Of a DNA stretch of 64,000 bases, positions 1-13,469 are shown piece after piece (position 1 is the stretch's first letter; every line of letters starts with the position of its first letter). A program made the position numbers and the translations under genes. The DNA comes from Vanilla planifolia (lineage: Eukaryota; Streptophyta; Magnoliopsida; Asparagales; Orchidaceae): NCBI GenBank assembly GCA_023846275.1, contig CM043865.1, positions 6,994,068 through 7,058,067 of the forward strand, read 5' to 3'. The notes beneath the pieces were generated by a model, which had not been told where the DNA came from, searched no databases, and saw only the letters and a program-made list of their open reading frames with translations.

Positions 1-2560
1 AAGTCCTATCCAAGTTCCAGCTAGTTAAACGTGTTTTGCGTAATAGGTTCCATTTGCAATTTTGTGAGAACGTTATGGGTTGGGAAACTATGTTTATCAT
101 CAAACAACAGGGCCTACAATCATTTAAGGCTGTGAGATAGGACAAAATAGATTCCTTCGAGTATATTTTAAAATAGATTCCATAGAGAGGAAGAAAAGAA
201 GGTGAAATTTAGTTAGAAATATGCTAATAAAGAACAGAAATTTTTGATAGTGAAGATTTGCTAACAACAAAAGATAGAAGCTAATGTTTGTGAATAGAAC
301 AAGAAAAACAGATGCGATAATGGATTGAAAACTATTAAAAAATTTAAAATTGTAAAAAAAACACATGTTTTTAATAAAATTTGTCATAGAATGGTTTATT
401 CATTAACTATACAAAGTGAGTAATACAAAAAGTTCTATCCAGAAAAATGACTAAGGAAAAGTGTCATAGCGAGGAAAATTTCCTTATCCAATTGTACATA
501 ATACAAAACAAATCATGCCACCCAAGTATTCTATTGTGTGATTGTCTTTCTCATATAAATAGTAGTTCTAGTCCTCGCCAATAAATATGATTCCTAAATA
601 ATATCCATCAGTAATCCATCTCCTTGATGATTCAAAAACATTATCTCTAAGATAAGAGCAATAGAAGCATAATCATTGTCTAGCCAAGGATTCCCAACAA
701 AAGATCACTAGAATAAATGTAATGGGTAGACCTCATTTGGTGACTTGCTTTAATGCTTGAAGTCTATTGAAATAAGAATCCTTCATTAATTTCTTGTGCA
801 AGACATGGCCACCAAGCATTCTTCATTTTATTACTTTCTAAAAGGAAGTTAAGATTTCATAGCTTCGCATCAACTTATATAGCAAGGAAAGCAACTATGA
901 GAAATTATAGGTGTACAAGAAAAGGTTTAAATTTTATTAATAACGAAGAGGAGAATTTTGTATCTTCTTTTTGGATCTAATTTAAGAAAGAGATAAAAAA
1001 AAGAATAAAAAGAAACTCTAATAAAATATAAATATTAGATATGCTATTTATTTTCTAAACATTAATAGAATGTAAATTAATACATTATGATATTCTGTTT
1101 TAAGTTGAAACATAGATATCAATTATGTTTAACTTACAATCAATTTTGAAGGGCTTGTAGGATAAAGTTTTTCAAGTGCATCCCAAGATTTTATCTTCTT
1201 TAAAAATCACTGTTTAATGAAAAGGCTTGGTAAATATGATTGATTTTCAAGAAAAGTAATATTTATGGAAACAAATACATGGTGAAGTGTTGAAGAGTTA
1301 TAGTTGTATCCACATTGTCTAGATGAATACTCGATAAATTCATTATTTGTTGCTTTTAAGTCATGTTTTGTCACATCATACTTGCATTTGTTATATAAAT
1401 ATACTATCGATCCATCACAAGTCAGAGTATAATAGTATTACTGAGGATAACAACGCTATGATAGACAAGAGCAACAAAAAAACTAAATATAAATTATATT
1501 CAAACCATTTGCATTAAAACAAATTATAGTAAAATATAATATATATATGCTTGTTTCAATCAAAACCTAGTATTATTATGTTAAGTACAAATCATAATAT
1601 ATAAAAGTCTACATTCACAGTCAACTCATATGCCATGCTAAATATAAGTATATGAATATAGATATGGTGTTTCTAAAATATTCAAAATAAATGAGTCATT
1701 AATAGAAATGAATACTATACTTAGCAATATAAATGTGCACATAAATATTTTATGTTCTCAATAAACATATTATATATAATTCCTTATTTTTTTTTCTTAT
1801 TCACTGTAATTGAGTTCAGATTTTTTCATATAATCATTATCTTATATTCTTAATCATATTTCATCTCATCTTTATATAACATCTTATCATATTATTTCTA
1901 AATTTATGCATGTAAACATATCATAATTAGTAAGTCATATCAATTACATCATATTATTTCTATATATCAATTCTGTACAAACTACTAACAGTTATGAAGG
2001 AGGTTTCTAATGGCATCTTATGACCTCGTATAAAGATAATGCCCATCATGCCCAACATCTTGTGTCGAAACATTATATATAACGAAATAATGAGATAAGA
2101 TATAAGGAGTTTTCTCTTTTTTTTTTTGTTTATGATATTGAACCATTTTATAACTTATATCATATTATAATATTTTATTTTATTTCTTATCTTCGATTAT
2201 ATTTTTTCTTAGCATAATTGTATCAAAACATGTAAATATGAAATATAGATGTCATGCTTAAATACTCAAAATAATTTTATAATTTATTTGAATTTATTTA
2301 CTGAAGTTTTCTAAGATCTCTCCAATTCCATTTTTTTCTTATTTTTCATTTACTATAAAAAAAGGACATACAATTTCTATCATAACATCATTCTTTTAAT
2401 ATTATTTTCTATGCTTGCTAAAACTTTTTATCCCTTAATTAATAAGTTTTTAGATAAAACACTGAATTGTTTCTCTTACTGCTTGCAACAAATTAAACTA
2501 CTCTCAAATGTTTCTTCACTTTTTCTCATGCTAATCTTATTTTTATTTTTCAGATTTCAA
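1..2560. other. AT-rich non-coding stretch
   Basis: No exon-like frame, repeat array or recognisable transposon was seen here. The DNA is very AT-rich, with many short A and T runs. The short open frames have no codon bias or family resemblance. Confidence 0.5.
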
Positions 2561-2832
2561 ACTACAACAATAATTTAAACAGAGAATATTTTATGATCGT
2601 GTTTACTCCAACGTTTTTCTCAGCTTTCCTGGTTTTCCTTCTACTGTTTCCTGCAACACAAACAACTACAAAAAGTCTCAAAAATCCAAGCAGCACACTC
2701 GTTCCATTGCAACTTCCATCATAGGCAACAGAAACGAAAAACATCTTAAATCAAAACTGGCAACAGCTCAAACAAGTCATATTTAATTCGATTCCTACCT
2801 CTTCCTTCACTGCAGCAGCTGAATTTGAAACT

Positions 2833-3006
2833 CTAGATCTCCTTTGCTCTTGCTGCAGCGTCTTCTTCGTTTTCTGCAGCTATCATTTTCAAAGGTTGCT
2901 GGTCCTGCTCTTGCTGTATCTCTGCTCTCACCAAACTTGCCTGTTGCAGCTGCCACAAGAGTTCATTAGCTTGATCACGCTGCAGCCCACCACCTCCTTT
3001 CTCCCT
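2833..3006 (-). other. orphan coding-like stretch, Gln/Glu/Ala-rich
   Basis: On the minus strand a 57-codon frame runs from just after an in-frame stop to a TAG. It reads as a hydrophilic, probably helical peptide rich in Gln, Glu and Ala, with pieces such as ANELLWQLQQASLVRAEIQQ and MIAAENEEDAAARAKEI. The local GC content is clearly above that of the surroundings. A CAG about 30 bases into the frame could act as a splice acceptor. I do not recognise the family. It may be the last exon of an eroded gene or chance composition. No start codon lies before the middle of the frame. Confidence 0.25.
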
Positions 3007-3009
3007 TCA

Positions 3010-4430
3010 CCGGATTTCATATGTCTACGTTTGTTTTGTTTTTTTAACTTTTCCCTGAAGCTTCTGAATTTATCGCCCAGCTTCCTCCTTTCTAAAGCTT
3101 TCTTGCCGCTTTTGACTTTTCCAAGATTATCCCTTACTATTGAAGCTGTTACCATAAGAAATTCCAGGGAATAAAATATGAGATTTTATGTAATTTTACT
3201 TATATATTATTTTTTTAAAAGTTTATTTACTTTCCTTTGAAAAATCATAATAAATCCATGAGAGCTTTAAAAATTACAAAACAAGAACCCATAAAATCTT
3301 CTGTCTCAAAAAAGGCTCAGTTCTATGCCTTGAACTACTTGCAAATGGCACTTTTTACTAGACACTACAATCTTAATATTTTAATTTAACATCTTAATTT
3401 TTCAAAACAATAACGATATGATATTAAAAAACACATAATTATTATCCTCATATATTCATCAATTTTTATAAATAGTTTACAACAATTACAAAAATTAGGA
3501 CATTACCAGTTTTGAGTGATTTTAAGGTTGAACACATGCAAAGGTCTTACTCCAAGCGTCTAAAGGAGAAGAGAAGATGTAATTCTATGTGAGAAGAAGA
3601 ATTAAAATTGAAGACAAAGTTCTGAACTTTTGAAGGTATTCTATTTATGAGATGAGATGTAGGAATAACAGTTTTGCCTTAGAGATATTTTGAAACATTC
3701 CCAATGAGTATTAGGGCCTTAGCAACTTTCAAGTGATGATGAATATTTTTTTTTCTGCTATACTTTTTTGTTGGGGTATATCAGGATTTGAACTTTGATT
3801 AATAACCTTATTTGATACAAGGTTTGGATAGAACTGTGGAATTGATTTTTTATCATTAAATGAAATGTTTTAAATATTTTTATAGTTTTGAAATAGTATT
3901 AGATATGGTGTTATGCTTCAGAAGAAAAATGTCATTCTACAACTTCATTTAGATTCAAAAGTAGGTGTAGACATGGACTATATGAATGACGTCTCTGTTT
4001 TTTCATTTATATTTGGTGGAATGTTGTTGATGATATGTCCAAACTTTAAAATTACATATTTATGTCAACCACAAAGTCGAGCATGTGTTTCCCTCTGAGA
4101 TTGGTAATGAAATAGTATGATTGAAGAGTATCCCAAAAGACATAGGTGAAGGGTAGAACCATGACGTACTTTTCACCAAGTTTTATTATCTTGGAAAGAG
4201 TCTTGTATTTAATCTGAGGACAAAACATATTCCTTTAAAAATTCATATTGAAGAATTGACATCCATGTTGAATGACAAGGTATGTCACACATGGATGTGA
4301 ATGTATGTGAATAGTGAAAAATACAAATGGGTGTTACAGGTTGATTTTCAAACTCCAAGTGGATGATTTATAAGAAGGAATTCTTATCAAAATAAGCAAA
4401 TTTGATGTTCACTTGACTAATAATTTGCAG
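3010..4430. other. AT-rich stretch, nothing recognised
   Basis: Short open frames only, with no family resemblance. A few stretches between 3,900 and 4,330 look less random than the flanks but give no readable protein. Confidence 0.4.
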
Positions 4431-4529
4431 GCACAAATTTCAGATATTTTTAGTGGATTGAAGTATTCAGTGTGTGCATTTGCAATGACATTAGCTCCCC
4501 CATTCAATTACTCTGCAATAGAAGCATAA
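4431..4529 (+). other. candidate orphan terminal exon
   Basis: A good acceptor (TTTGCAG ending at 4,430) is followed by 32 sense codons and a TAA. The peptide begins AQISDIFSGLKYSVCAF and continues through LAPPFNYSAIEA. Codons and residue mix look protein-like in a region of poor coding potential. I cannot name the family or find upstream exons. It may be a remnant of a gene whose other exons are lost, possibly the same one as the pieces at 5.5 and 5.9 kb. Confidence 0.25.
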
Positions 4530-5524
4530 GTTGACCCCTCCGATCAATCTCATAACAGTTAGGTTCAATCGTATTTCTTTTGCTAGCACGTGGAAGCAAA
4601 GGATTTAGCTTTTTGCACTTCATGAGAACAAGAGTGATCAAAAAACAAAAGGGATTGAGCTTACCACCTTTTTCTCCTGTCCTGTTTGAATTTGGCTTTG
4701 TTTTCTTTTATTATTTGCTTTGTTTCCATTACCATCCTCTGAAGAATGAAATTATGTTAAACAAATAACCCATTAAAAAGAAATTGGGTAGTTCAATTGT
4801 TCTCAAGGATAAAAATGATTTGTATCATTGCCTTGGCATTATAAATTTAATATCATTATCTGAAAGTGTGCTACTCTTTTTTCAAAGAAAGAAACAAAGA
4901 AGGTATGCTACTCTGTACCCCTTGGGATTTTCATTTGAAAATGATTAGGTAAATTGAGTGAAAGAGGATGTCTTCCATCTTTGTCATGCTTGGGAATGAT
5001 AGACTTTTTATTTATGGTTTAATACCCTCACTTTCTTGTCAATAATATCATAAATGGTCAATGGTCATGCAAGGGTAGTGACTTTTATGGACCTTTTTGG
5101 TTGGTTCGATCCTTCAATTGGACAGTGACAAAAAAATTGATGTTTTGGAAACTATTTCATGTTTGATTAATCTAATGAATTGATTGACCAGTGGTTTGGT
5201 TTAAGCTGGTTGAGATTGTTATTTAAAGAGAAAAGATGTTTTCATTTCTAAAGTGCGTATGATGCAAGGTATTAGAGATTACGAGCCATACTCTTGTGTA
5301 CATTTTTGAATGTATCTTTATGATAAATGAAAATTTCCTAGTGTGTTTGTGGTTTTTATTTTAGAGTTTTCGATGTAAACCCCTGTGTTCAACGATTCTT
5401 TTGCTTACTTTTTCTTGTTGTGATTCTCATTTTTCTTGCTTCACCTCTTTGGCATTTGCTCCATGATTAAAGTTGAGTGCATAATTTCATGACTCAACAT
5501 GATTAACATGACTAATGTGTTCAG

Positions 5525-5638
5525 AACCAACAACGCTTTACTGTAATACTTGGCAATGATTGTCTATTACCTTCATCGCTGTCCTCAATAGAAAAAACAA
5601 ATCATAGAAGTCTCAAAACGGAAATTGATGATACATAA
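5525..5638 (+). other. candidate orphan exon
   Basis: After a TTCAG at 5,520-5,524 there is an open frame of 37 residues and a TAA. It starts NQQRFTVILGNDCLLPSSLS and ends KTEIDDT. Composition is protein-like and hydrophilic. I do not recognise it. The frame ends in a stop rather than a donor, so it cannot join simply to the 5.9 kb piece unless an internal donor is used. Confidence 0.25.
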
Positions 5639-5909
5639 CTGAGCTCCCATTCCTTCTGCTATGTACATGGTTTTTGCACACTTACTGCCTGCCCTGCATT
5701 TGCAGTAGTTGTTTCTCTACTTTCAATAACCACAATTTATTGTAATTTTCTGACAACTTATTATTCTGTTTATTATTAATTACTGTGAAATTCTTGCTGG
5801 TAAATCTTCATCTTATTTTAATATCTCACAATTTTCTCCCTGATGAGTTTAGGAAATGTTATTTGTTTCTGAAAGAAATTTCTTCACTAAGCTTTTCTGA
5901 TCTTTACAG

Positions 5910-6027
5910 ATATCAAAAACTTAAAAAGGGTCAGCTTCTTGAAGATAGATGTTCGACAGTATCTAATGAAGTTGAAACAAGATTTTCTATCATTGATGAG
6001 ATAAATTGTGATGATGGCGAAACTTGA
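5910..6027 (+). other. candidate orphan terminal exon, acidic tail
   Basis: A pyrimidine-rich tract ending in CTTTACAG (to 5,909) precedes an open frame of 38 full codons to a TGA. The peptide starts YQKLKKGQLLEDRCSTVSNE and finishes with the acidic INCDDGET. The acceptor is the most convincing in this neighbourhood, and the reading phase would be 2. The family was not recognised. It could be the last exon of a small host gene or pseudogene spread over 4.4-6.0 kb. Confidence 0.3.
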
Positions 6028-6029
6028 TA

Positions 6030-7000
6030 TTTGGTAAAGCACACAGCATTCACTACTAATTGGTATGCTCTTTTGATCTTGTTTTGAATTTTAAATGCTT
6101 CAGGCTGACGTTGTTTCACCTTGTTTCTATGATGTAGTTTCTTTGACCTGAGCTGATGCACCGTCACTGTCTTTTACCTAGACATCTCTACTTTATTATT
6201 CCACTTTTACTCTGTCAGATTGTTTTCCCACTCGTTATGATTAGGAAACGTTGTTTTGCTATTAGCACTTGCTGCCTTGGATGTTAATCCTAGTTTGGAT
6301 ACCATCGTAGGGCATCCAACTTTGGAATAAGATGTGCAACCTGCTGGTAAAATGCCTTCCTGTTCCCCCTGCTGAAACCAATTTGGTTAGCTTAGACTTT
6401 TAAGAAGGCAAGACTTGGGTTATGTTTAGTACAACTTTTTTATCATTTTTTTTTTCATTTTCATTGTAAAATACAATAAACATGGCAATGTGTTACCTCC
6501 TTAGCTTCAGTGGGTTTCTATAAAGATCATACAATACACTTGTGGACAAAAGAATTTGGGAATGCAGCCGTAGTGTTTTGACTAAGCGGTTGGGCAATCT
6601 ACGAAAACTGCCTCTAAATTTGAATTATTTGCTTTTGTATGTATAAATAAATGTTGAAGGGATTCTTTGGAATCACCATTGTATTTGTGTACTTTTCATA
6701 GCTTGTATGTTTCTACCTTAGTGAAATCTAGAAAGCAATAATCATTTTCCTAACCCAAATCTTGCATATTGTGTGCATTTGGGTGTTTTGATAAGGCTAG
6801 ACTATAGATTAAAGTTCTTAATCGCCGCACAAGAAGAGAATTGTTGCAAAAGGTGAGGCTATAATGGCCGATCCTATGACACAATGTGTTCTTGCAAAAA
6901 AGTATTCATCTACTTTCCTCCAATAACATTTTCAATAGTTAGTTTTTAGCAAGGGTTGTAGTTGTTCCACAGTTTAATTGGAAAATACAATAACATTTAT
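6030..7000. other. no gene seen
   Basis: AT-rich sequence with no exon-like frame. It could be 3' flanking DNA of the candidate exons at 4.4-6.0 kb. Confidence 0.35.
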
Positions 7001-9400
7001 TGTATGGTAGATCTTTTCTAGCATGGTTTACAATCTCAAAGCAATAAGAAAGACAATCTCCAAGTCATTTTCAATAAATTATTTCAATAGCAGCTCTTCT
7101 ACGTCGTAGCCTCCTTCACTTATAAGAAAACCTCATCAAGAACCTCTCTTGGTGAATGGCGACAAGCTCATTCCCACCATCTCAGCGATTATCCTTGGTG
7201 GCATTTGACTTTGCCACAACATTATTTAGTGTATCCCTTAGTATGCCCCTCATTATCTTATTAGTACTTTTGATGGATTCAACTCTCATTGAGTGCCTCT
7301 CCCCTAGTTAGCAACTAAAAATGGATTGCCTAGATCAATGTAGCATGACAAGCATTGCTCTTCTCCATAGTTCTTGGTTAGTTTTTTTATCGATCATTCT
7401 ATCTAGCCTCCTTTGGCCACACTGTTACCCCCGCATCCACCCCCAATTGGCAATGAAACTTTTCTAAGCCGGAACTATAAACTCGCCTTTGGAAAGGAGG
7501 TTAGAGCTTGGACAACTATCTTCTAAATGTTTTCTAGTTTTGGTGATTATAAGTGGCATAGGATTCATCTAAGATATAGGTGTAAATGTGTTTTAATCCT
7601 TCATATAGCTTAAGATATTGTATTATTCTTGTACCTAATCAATGTACCTAAAAAATCCTATCTCATCAAAAAAGGTATCAAATGATCTTTGGAGTTTCCT
7701 CTTTAAATTTATCCATTGGCTAAAGCATAATGACTTCGGTTGCCCCATCACCTAAAGGCTTGTGATTGTAATCTTCTTGAGAATATTGGAGGTATTCATG
7801 TTTCCCAATAGTTTTTCTTGGTTTTTATTTTTTGTATATCCAAACATTTTTGTATTTTGTTATGCTTTTTTTTCACTAGCCCACTTAGAGTAATGCTTCT
7901 GCTCATTTCTCCACTCTTAAGTGAGATTTGTACTTTACTCACACAAGCAGAATGGTTTGTATAGTTTTCTAGAGTTAGGTATATGACCTTTCTCTTTAGG
8001 CCTCAATATGAGGAGCGAAGTTTCGACAACTCTATTTGGTAGGAAGTTTTTTTATGATAATGGAGTCCATGAGGTGCTAGATAAGATGTTGCAAATGATG
8101 GCTTCTATCCTCTCCTTGAAGAGTTCCAAAGTTTTATGACATTTGCCCTTATATTTTCCATTGCCTTCTTTGCACCAAGGAACACCAGTCCAAATTTTGT
8201 AAGTTGCACCACTTGTGCTTATCGTACAGCCTATGGAGAGCAAAGTTCCACTTCCTCATTCACTGAACGCCATGTTGCACCCCCCTTCCCCTCCCTTCCT
8301 TGAACTTGGTTAGCATCCTAAGTGTTTACATCTCATCACTCCCCATCCCTTGGGTGCTAATGAACCATGTGCATTGTTTGGCCGCACCTACAATTTAGAG
8401 TCAAATAGTGAACTATGAACATGCCATCCATCATGTTTTCCATATAGTCCATCCGTCTTGGAGAACACCTTACCATCGATTCACCATCCATGATCATTTT
8501 GCAAGTAAGATGACATGATAGATCTTGACATTAGTTTGTTTGAATTCAAGGAAGTTATCGATATACATCTCTTATTTGAGAGGGATATGTGTTGGTGGAG
8601 AAAAATTACAGTATGGTACAAGTGCTTTCTTGATAATGTCAATTTTTACACTCAAATCCACCGATGTTATATCACAAATATTTCCTTCATTGCTTATTAG
8701 GAAGAGCTTCTTAACATTGTGTTAAGCTAGGACAAGTTTTTGAGTAATTTTATTAACCATTTTAAGGATGCTTTTTTGCAAGTTGGTGATTACAGCTCTT
8801 GAGTGGGCCAGTTTGCCCTTTACAGAGGACTTTGGTGGGATTCGCTCCACTTCAAGTTGGCTCATTGCCTATTGGGCTCCTTCATAGAGTTGATGATGTG
8901 AATTCTTGTAGGTTGATGAGAAGTTTGGCAATGTTTATGGCCTCTCTAATGGAAATCCTAGGTTGCCCCATGTAGATTTTGACATGTCCGCATGAATGCA
9001 GAAAAGATGGCATCAGTCCTCTACAACTAGCCATGTTCCCAGGCAGGTGATATTGCAACAACAAGGAGGGAGAACGTCCTCTTTACGATGACTAATAGTG
9101 AGGTCTTGTTGACCATCATGGAGTGGGGGCTTTGACTGCCAATGTTACAAGTAAATGAAAATCCTAGTGACCTTGATTGATATTGTAACTACCACTTGGC
9201 TATGCAACTAATAGTGTCGAGCCCTTAGTAAGCTTATCGACTAGCTGATTAATGTCATGATGATGTTACCTCAATGCTGTTGATACAAGGGTTGTGGATG
9301 CCCCATTTGCACAAGTGGTTGCTTGGAAGATCATCTGAGGAAAAGATGAAGTGGTGGCAAAAGGCTTTACAAACACCAAAATTATTTTTAATAATGAAAA
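7000..9400. repeat. unidentified decayed interspersed element
   Basis: Base composition is less AT-rich than the flanks. Scattered protein-like stretches occur on the minus strand, for example around 8,052-8,243 and 8,882-9,064, but no long frame and no motif I can assign. The pattern is that of a strongly decayed transposable element or gene fragment. I could not tell which class. Confidence 0.3.
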
Positions 9401-10089
9401 TAGATATGTAACTGTAGATTTTGAATTTATTGAAACAGAACAGATTTTTGGTCTATTTTATAAATATATTGATGTGTTGGCCTAGTCTACCATAGATATG
9501 GCAAGTTTTGATTGGTTAGTAACACAATATTGACTTGATGTTGTTTGGCCTATCCAATCAAGCATAAGTGCTCCTACATCAAGGGTAGGAGGCTATTAAA
9601 TAGCAGTTGATAATACTCTTTGTCCACTAGATGTGGATAGGTTCCTGTGGTGATTGACTCAAATATGGGCGTTAACTCATTCCTTGGCTCTTTTTCAAGG
9701 TGTTGTCAACGTAAGGGTAAGTTGCTGCTTCGAGACAATCTTTACAAAGGCTTAAACAATCTCAGTCAACTGTGTTATTTGTTATTTTAACATATGGCTT
9801 GAATTTCGTTTATATGCCATTGCTTTGTTTCTCACCAATTGTCTTCTTGCATTGTGGTTATTAATGGTTTTTTTTCTGTGTCTTTATAGTCTCGACCATA
9901 CACATTCAAGAACTTACTCTAATATCAGATGCCCCATTCATGACTCCTTTTTATAAATTACTAGCAAGAAGATGACGATGTATTTATAGGATCTTGCTCC
10001 CAAACAAATGGAATACTTGGAATGCATTCTAGGGTAGTCTAGTATGCATGTAGCATGTGTGCAGTTGCTACAATGTCAATTAAGCAATT

Positions 10090-10290
10090 ACTATAGTACC
10101 AGGTTCTAAGTTGTAAAAAAATAGCTTAAATGAAGTGGGAGAAAAAGAAGAGTAATATTGTAGGTGATTACCAATGATGAAAAATGTCAACATATTAAAT
10201 GAGAAAAAGAACAGTGGTTTGGTGGGAGAAAAAGAAGAGTATTCTTGTGAGAGGAAAAGAAGAGTGGTCTTAGAAGGGTAATACTCACTA
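10090..10290. repeat. short purine-rich imperfect repeats
   Basis: A motif close to GTGGGAGAAAAAGAAGAGTA occurs near 10,133 and again near 10,220, with a shorter relative near 10,250. They probably arose by slippage. Confidence 0.45.
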
Positions 10291-10464
10291 AATGAGTTTA
10301 CAAAACTCATCAAAGAGTTACACAATGAAAGAAAAAGCCATCAAGTTTCACCCAAACTTAAGCCATCAAACAAAAACATGAAGAGGATATATCAAATTAT
10401 CAAATTGTCTCTTTTCATTTCAGATTTTAAGTGTATTCACATAGTCTTCTACAACTATTAACAC

Positions 10465-10855
10465 ACTAGTACTCACCCATACATAATTTTATAAAAGAAG
10501 TATTAACATCTATTTTTAGTAAAATAATTAATCACTAAAACTACTCTATAACTAAATAGATTTTCTAGATTTTCTATATATTTATATATAATTTTAGTCA
10601 TAATTTGTTATTAAATATTTATTCTTTGTTTGGTTCAAAATTAGCTTTATATGAGCTTAAGTAATACCCACTCATACCTCTTTTTACAAAGGAAACACTA
10701 ACAATTATTTTTGATGAGATAATCAATCAACAATACTATTTTTGCAACCAAATAAACTCTTTAGATGCTCCATATTGTTATGCGTAATTTTACTCATAAT
10801 TTGTCGTTGAATATTTATTTTTTATTTGGTCTAAAATTAGCTTCATATGGACTTT
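10465..10855. repeat. diverged tandem duplication, about 195 bp unit
   Basis: Two adjacent copies (about 10,465-10,658 and 10,659-10,855) share the same order of blocks: a CACTCATAC-like start, a TATTTTTRRTRARATAATYAATCA block, an AATTTTACTCATAATTTGTCG-like block and a GGTYYAAAATTAGCTT-like end. The copies are clearly diverged, so the duplication is not recent. No coding content. Confidence 0.6.
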
Positions 10856-11849
10856 CATGCTTTACTTTGTATAATAGGTTTTATATTATAGTCTTATAAT
10901 AAATTCTTTATTTATATATTTTAAGTTTAAATTGTATTTTCTTTTTATGCACTTCATGATCTCCGTATTCATGTCTAATGAACTGTTTTTATCCTGCATC
11001 AAGAGTCAATTATTATAAATAATAATAACTAACTCATTAGTTTGTGATATAAAATATTGAGTTTTTCTTTGTCAATATTTATCCTATTGCATCTCTCGAT
11101 AGGCTCCATGTCATCACTTCAATGCCTTAATAAAAGATTTGCATCTATTAATGGAAGAAAAAGGAAAAAGGATGGATTTGATGATGCATTCATTTCTTCC
11201 ACTTAATAGAGATAGATAAAGCAAAAGAGAGTCATGTTCCTAAATTAGAAAGTGAGAGAGTTGTTCAATTATTGTAATCATACTTTATAATCATTCTAAA
11301 GATGATGAAGATTTTTGATGCAATGTTAGCATGACTTTTATCCTTAATTTTATAGTCTATTTAAATGTTAAAATCTATCTCTAAGTGTTGAAATTGGAAT
11401 CCCATTGATGTGATACTGAAAATTTATCATATTCATCTAGAACTGAATGGGCTAATAAACAGAAACCTTTCTCGCATCAACAATCTCACTTTCAATTGAG
11501 AGAAGTCAACAATCCCCTTTTACCCTGAGAGAACTAAAATCAAGTTTCATTGTCCTTTTTAAAAAAATAATATTGTATCTTATTATCAAGTCATTAGAAT
11601 ATCTAATTAGTTTTTTTAACAAGATTGATTTGTTAAGGAGAGTTGTTCTATGGGAGACTTTTGTTGGACTTTATATACTCAAGTGGGTATCTAAAAATTC
11701 AAAAACTTGAGTTTATATATATAAATCATACTAATTGTGTCTTATTAAAATTCAAACATTGATTTCAAATTACAATTTGGGATTAAATTTATTCTCACTT
11801 ACATTAAATAAATCTTTTCTTTAAATGAGAATGTCATATATATTGTTTA

Positions 11850-12460
11850 TTAATTTATATGTTAACTTTATTATTCTATTGGTTCTATTACATCATATTG
11901 ATTCTATTATCCCATTAGTTATATTGAAATAATCACCATTTATTCTATTGCTTATCAACGTTACACCATTTCAACTCTATTGCATTGTTAACTCTATTGA
12001 AACCATCTTTATTGACTTTGATACCCTTGTCAATTTAATCACTCCTATTTGTTTTGTTATATTACATCAATTGTGTTGCCCCATAAGGTTTATCTGAACC
12101 ATCATTATCGACTTTGTTGCCTGTCGATTTTGTCACTTTTATTGGCTATGTTGCCTTTGTCAACTTTGGCACTCTATGTCAACTTTGCTATCTCATCAAT
12201 TCCACCAAACTATCATATTAACTTTATTGCCCTTCTCAACTTTTATGACCTTTATCAATTTTATCACAATGATCAACTTTGGGCTCTATCATTGCTTATC
12301 AACTTTGTTATTCTATCAACTTTGCTAATCAATAATTTTATTGTCATTATTAGTTCTATCACCTTTATCAAGCTTTGTTACCCTTAGCAGTTCCATCACA
12401 CCTTTCCAATTCTGCCACTCTATGGCCAAGTGCCACATCTGCTTTGTCAATCTTGTTGCT
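11850..12460. repeat. degenerate short-period repeat region
   Basis: Words such as ATCAACTTTGTTATTCTATC recur with variations for about 600 bases, with a loose spacing of roughly 18-25 bases. This gives a long, low-complexity open frame with no real coding signature. It looks like an old minisatellite or satellite-like tract. Confidence 0.5.
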
Positions 12461-13131
12461 AAGACACCTCACTAATAACACATGGCTTTCTTACTTAAAG
12501 AAAGCTTCACCATATGATAACTGATGTTGGACTCAATATATATTGTCTATTTGTTTTATCATTGATGATAGAGATGTTGAATTTTCACTTTTGGAAGTGA
12601 AATTCAAGAAGTTGTTAAGATTGGTGTTTGGAAGTCAATGAGAGAAATGTCACTTGCTATAATACTTGTCAATTTCGAAGTAAAAGTGAACGTTTTGATC
12701 AGACTATTTGGTACTGTCGTCATCTAGTGAAATGTCTTGTCACTTTGTTGGACAATGTTTTTACAATAATGAGGGATATGAAAGAATAATACTTCGTTTA
12801 TGTGAGACAAATATCTTGTGATGAGTCAAACATGAACAAGGGAAGTGACTAATACTATTTTTCACTTATCGCTTTCATTTATTACGAAACAAACAAGCTT
12901 TTAGGTGGACACTTGATAATCCAAAAAATCAAACATATAGATAAAAGGCACATTAATTGAATTGAGATTATCACAATTTTCTCTACTTATCATGCAATTT
13001 TAAAATAATTCTCACTTATAGTCGATGATGAAATGTGGCAAGATATAACTACTAGTCTTGGTAATCTCATTCTTGGCAGGATATGATGTGCATGTTCTCT
13101 TAAAATTGGGCACGTATTACAGAAATGTTTT

Positions 13132-13370
13132 GTGATGTACAGGTTAATCTGTATGGCGTCTGAATGCAGACTCCAGAGCGCGACATCAGTGCGCGCAGAT
13201 TTTCTTCATTCAACTTTTGTTTCAAGGGAGTTTAACAAGGTTTTCAAGGAGGGAAAGCTACCTCGTCTGGAATTCTTCTTGGGTCTACAATCGATTCATT
13301 CATTGCCATGCATTCTAATTTTGTGGTATAAGTTGAACTCTTCCCTTCCTGATTTTTAACTCTTAATTCG
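13132..13370 (+). other. GC-richer island, possible orphan exon
   Basis: Within AT-rich DNA, a block from about 13,130 to 13,460 has a more balanced composition, including GCGCGACATCAGTGCGCGCA. An acceptor-like TGTACAG stands at its left end. A plus-strand frame includes RADFLHSTFVSREFNKVFKE. I do not recognise it. It may be an exon remnant or an insertion of organellar or other foreign DNA. Confidence 0.2.
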
Positions 13371-13469
13371 GATTTATCATCTCTCCTGCTCTATAATCAG
13401 CATTTTTTCCTACTGAAGTTTGCGGAGTGTACAGGATAGGATACCAGTAGCGTTACACGTACCTTATTC

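Noticed and set aside
12049-12387. 112-codon plus-strand open frame
   Set aside because: Made of degenerate short repeats; low complexity.
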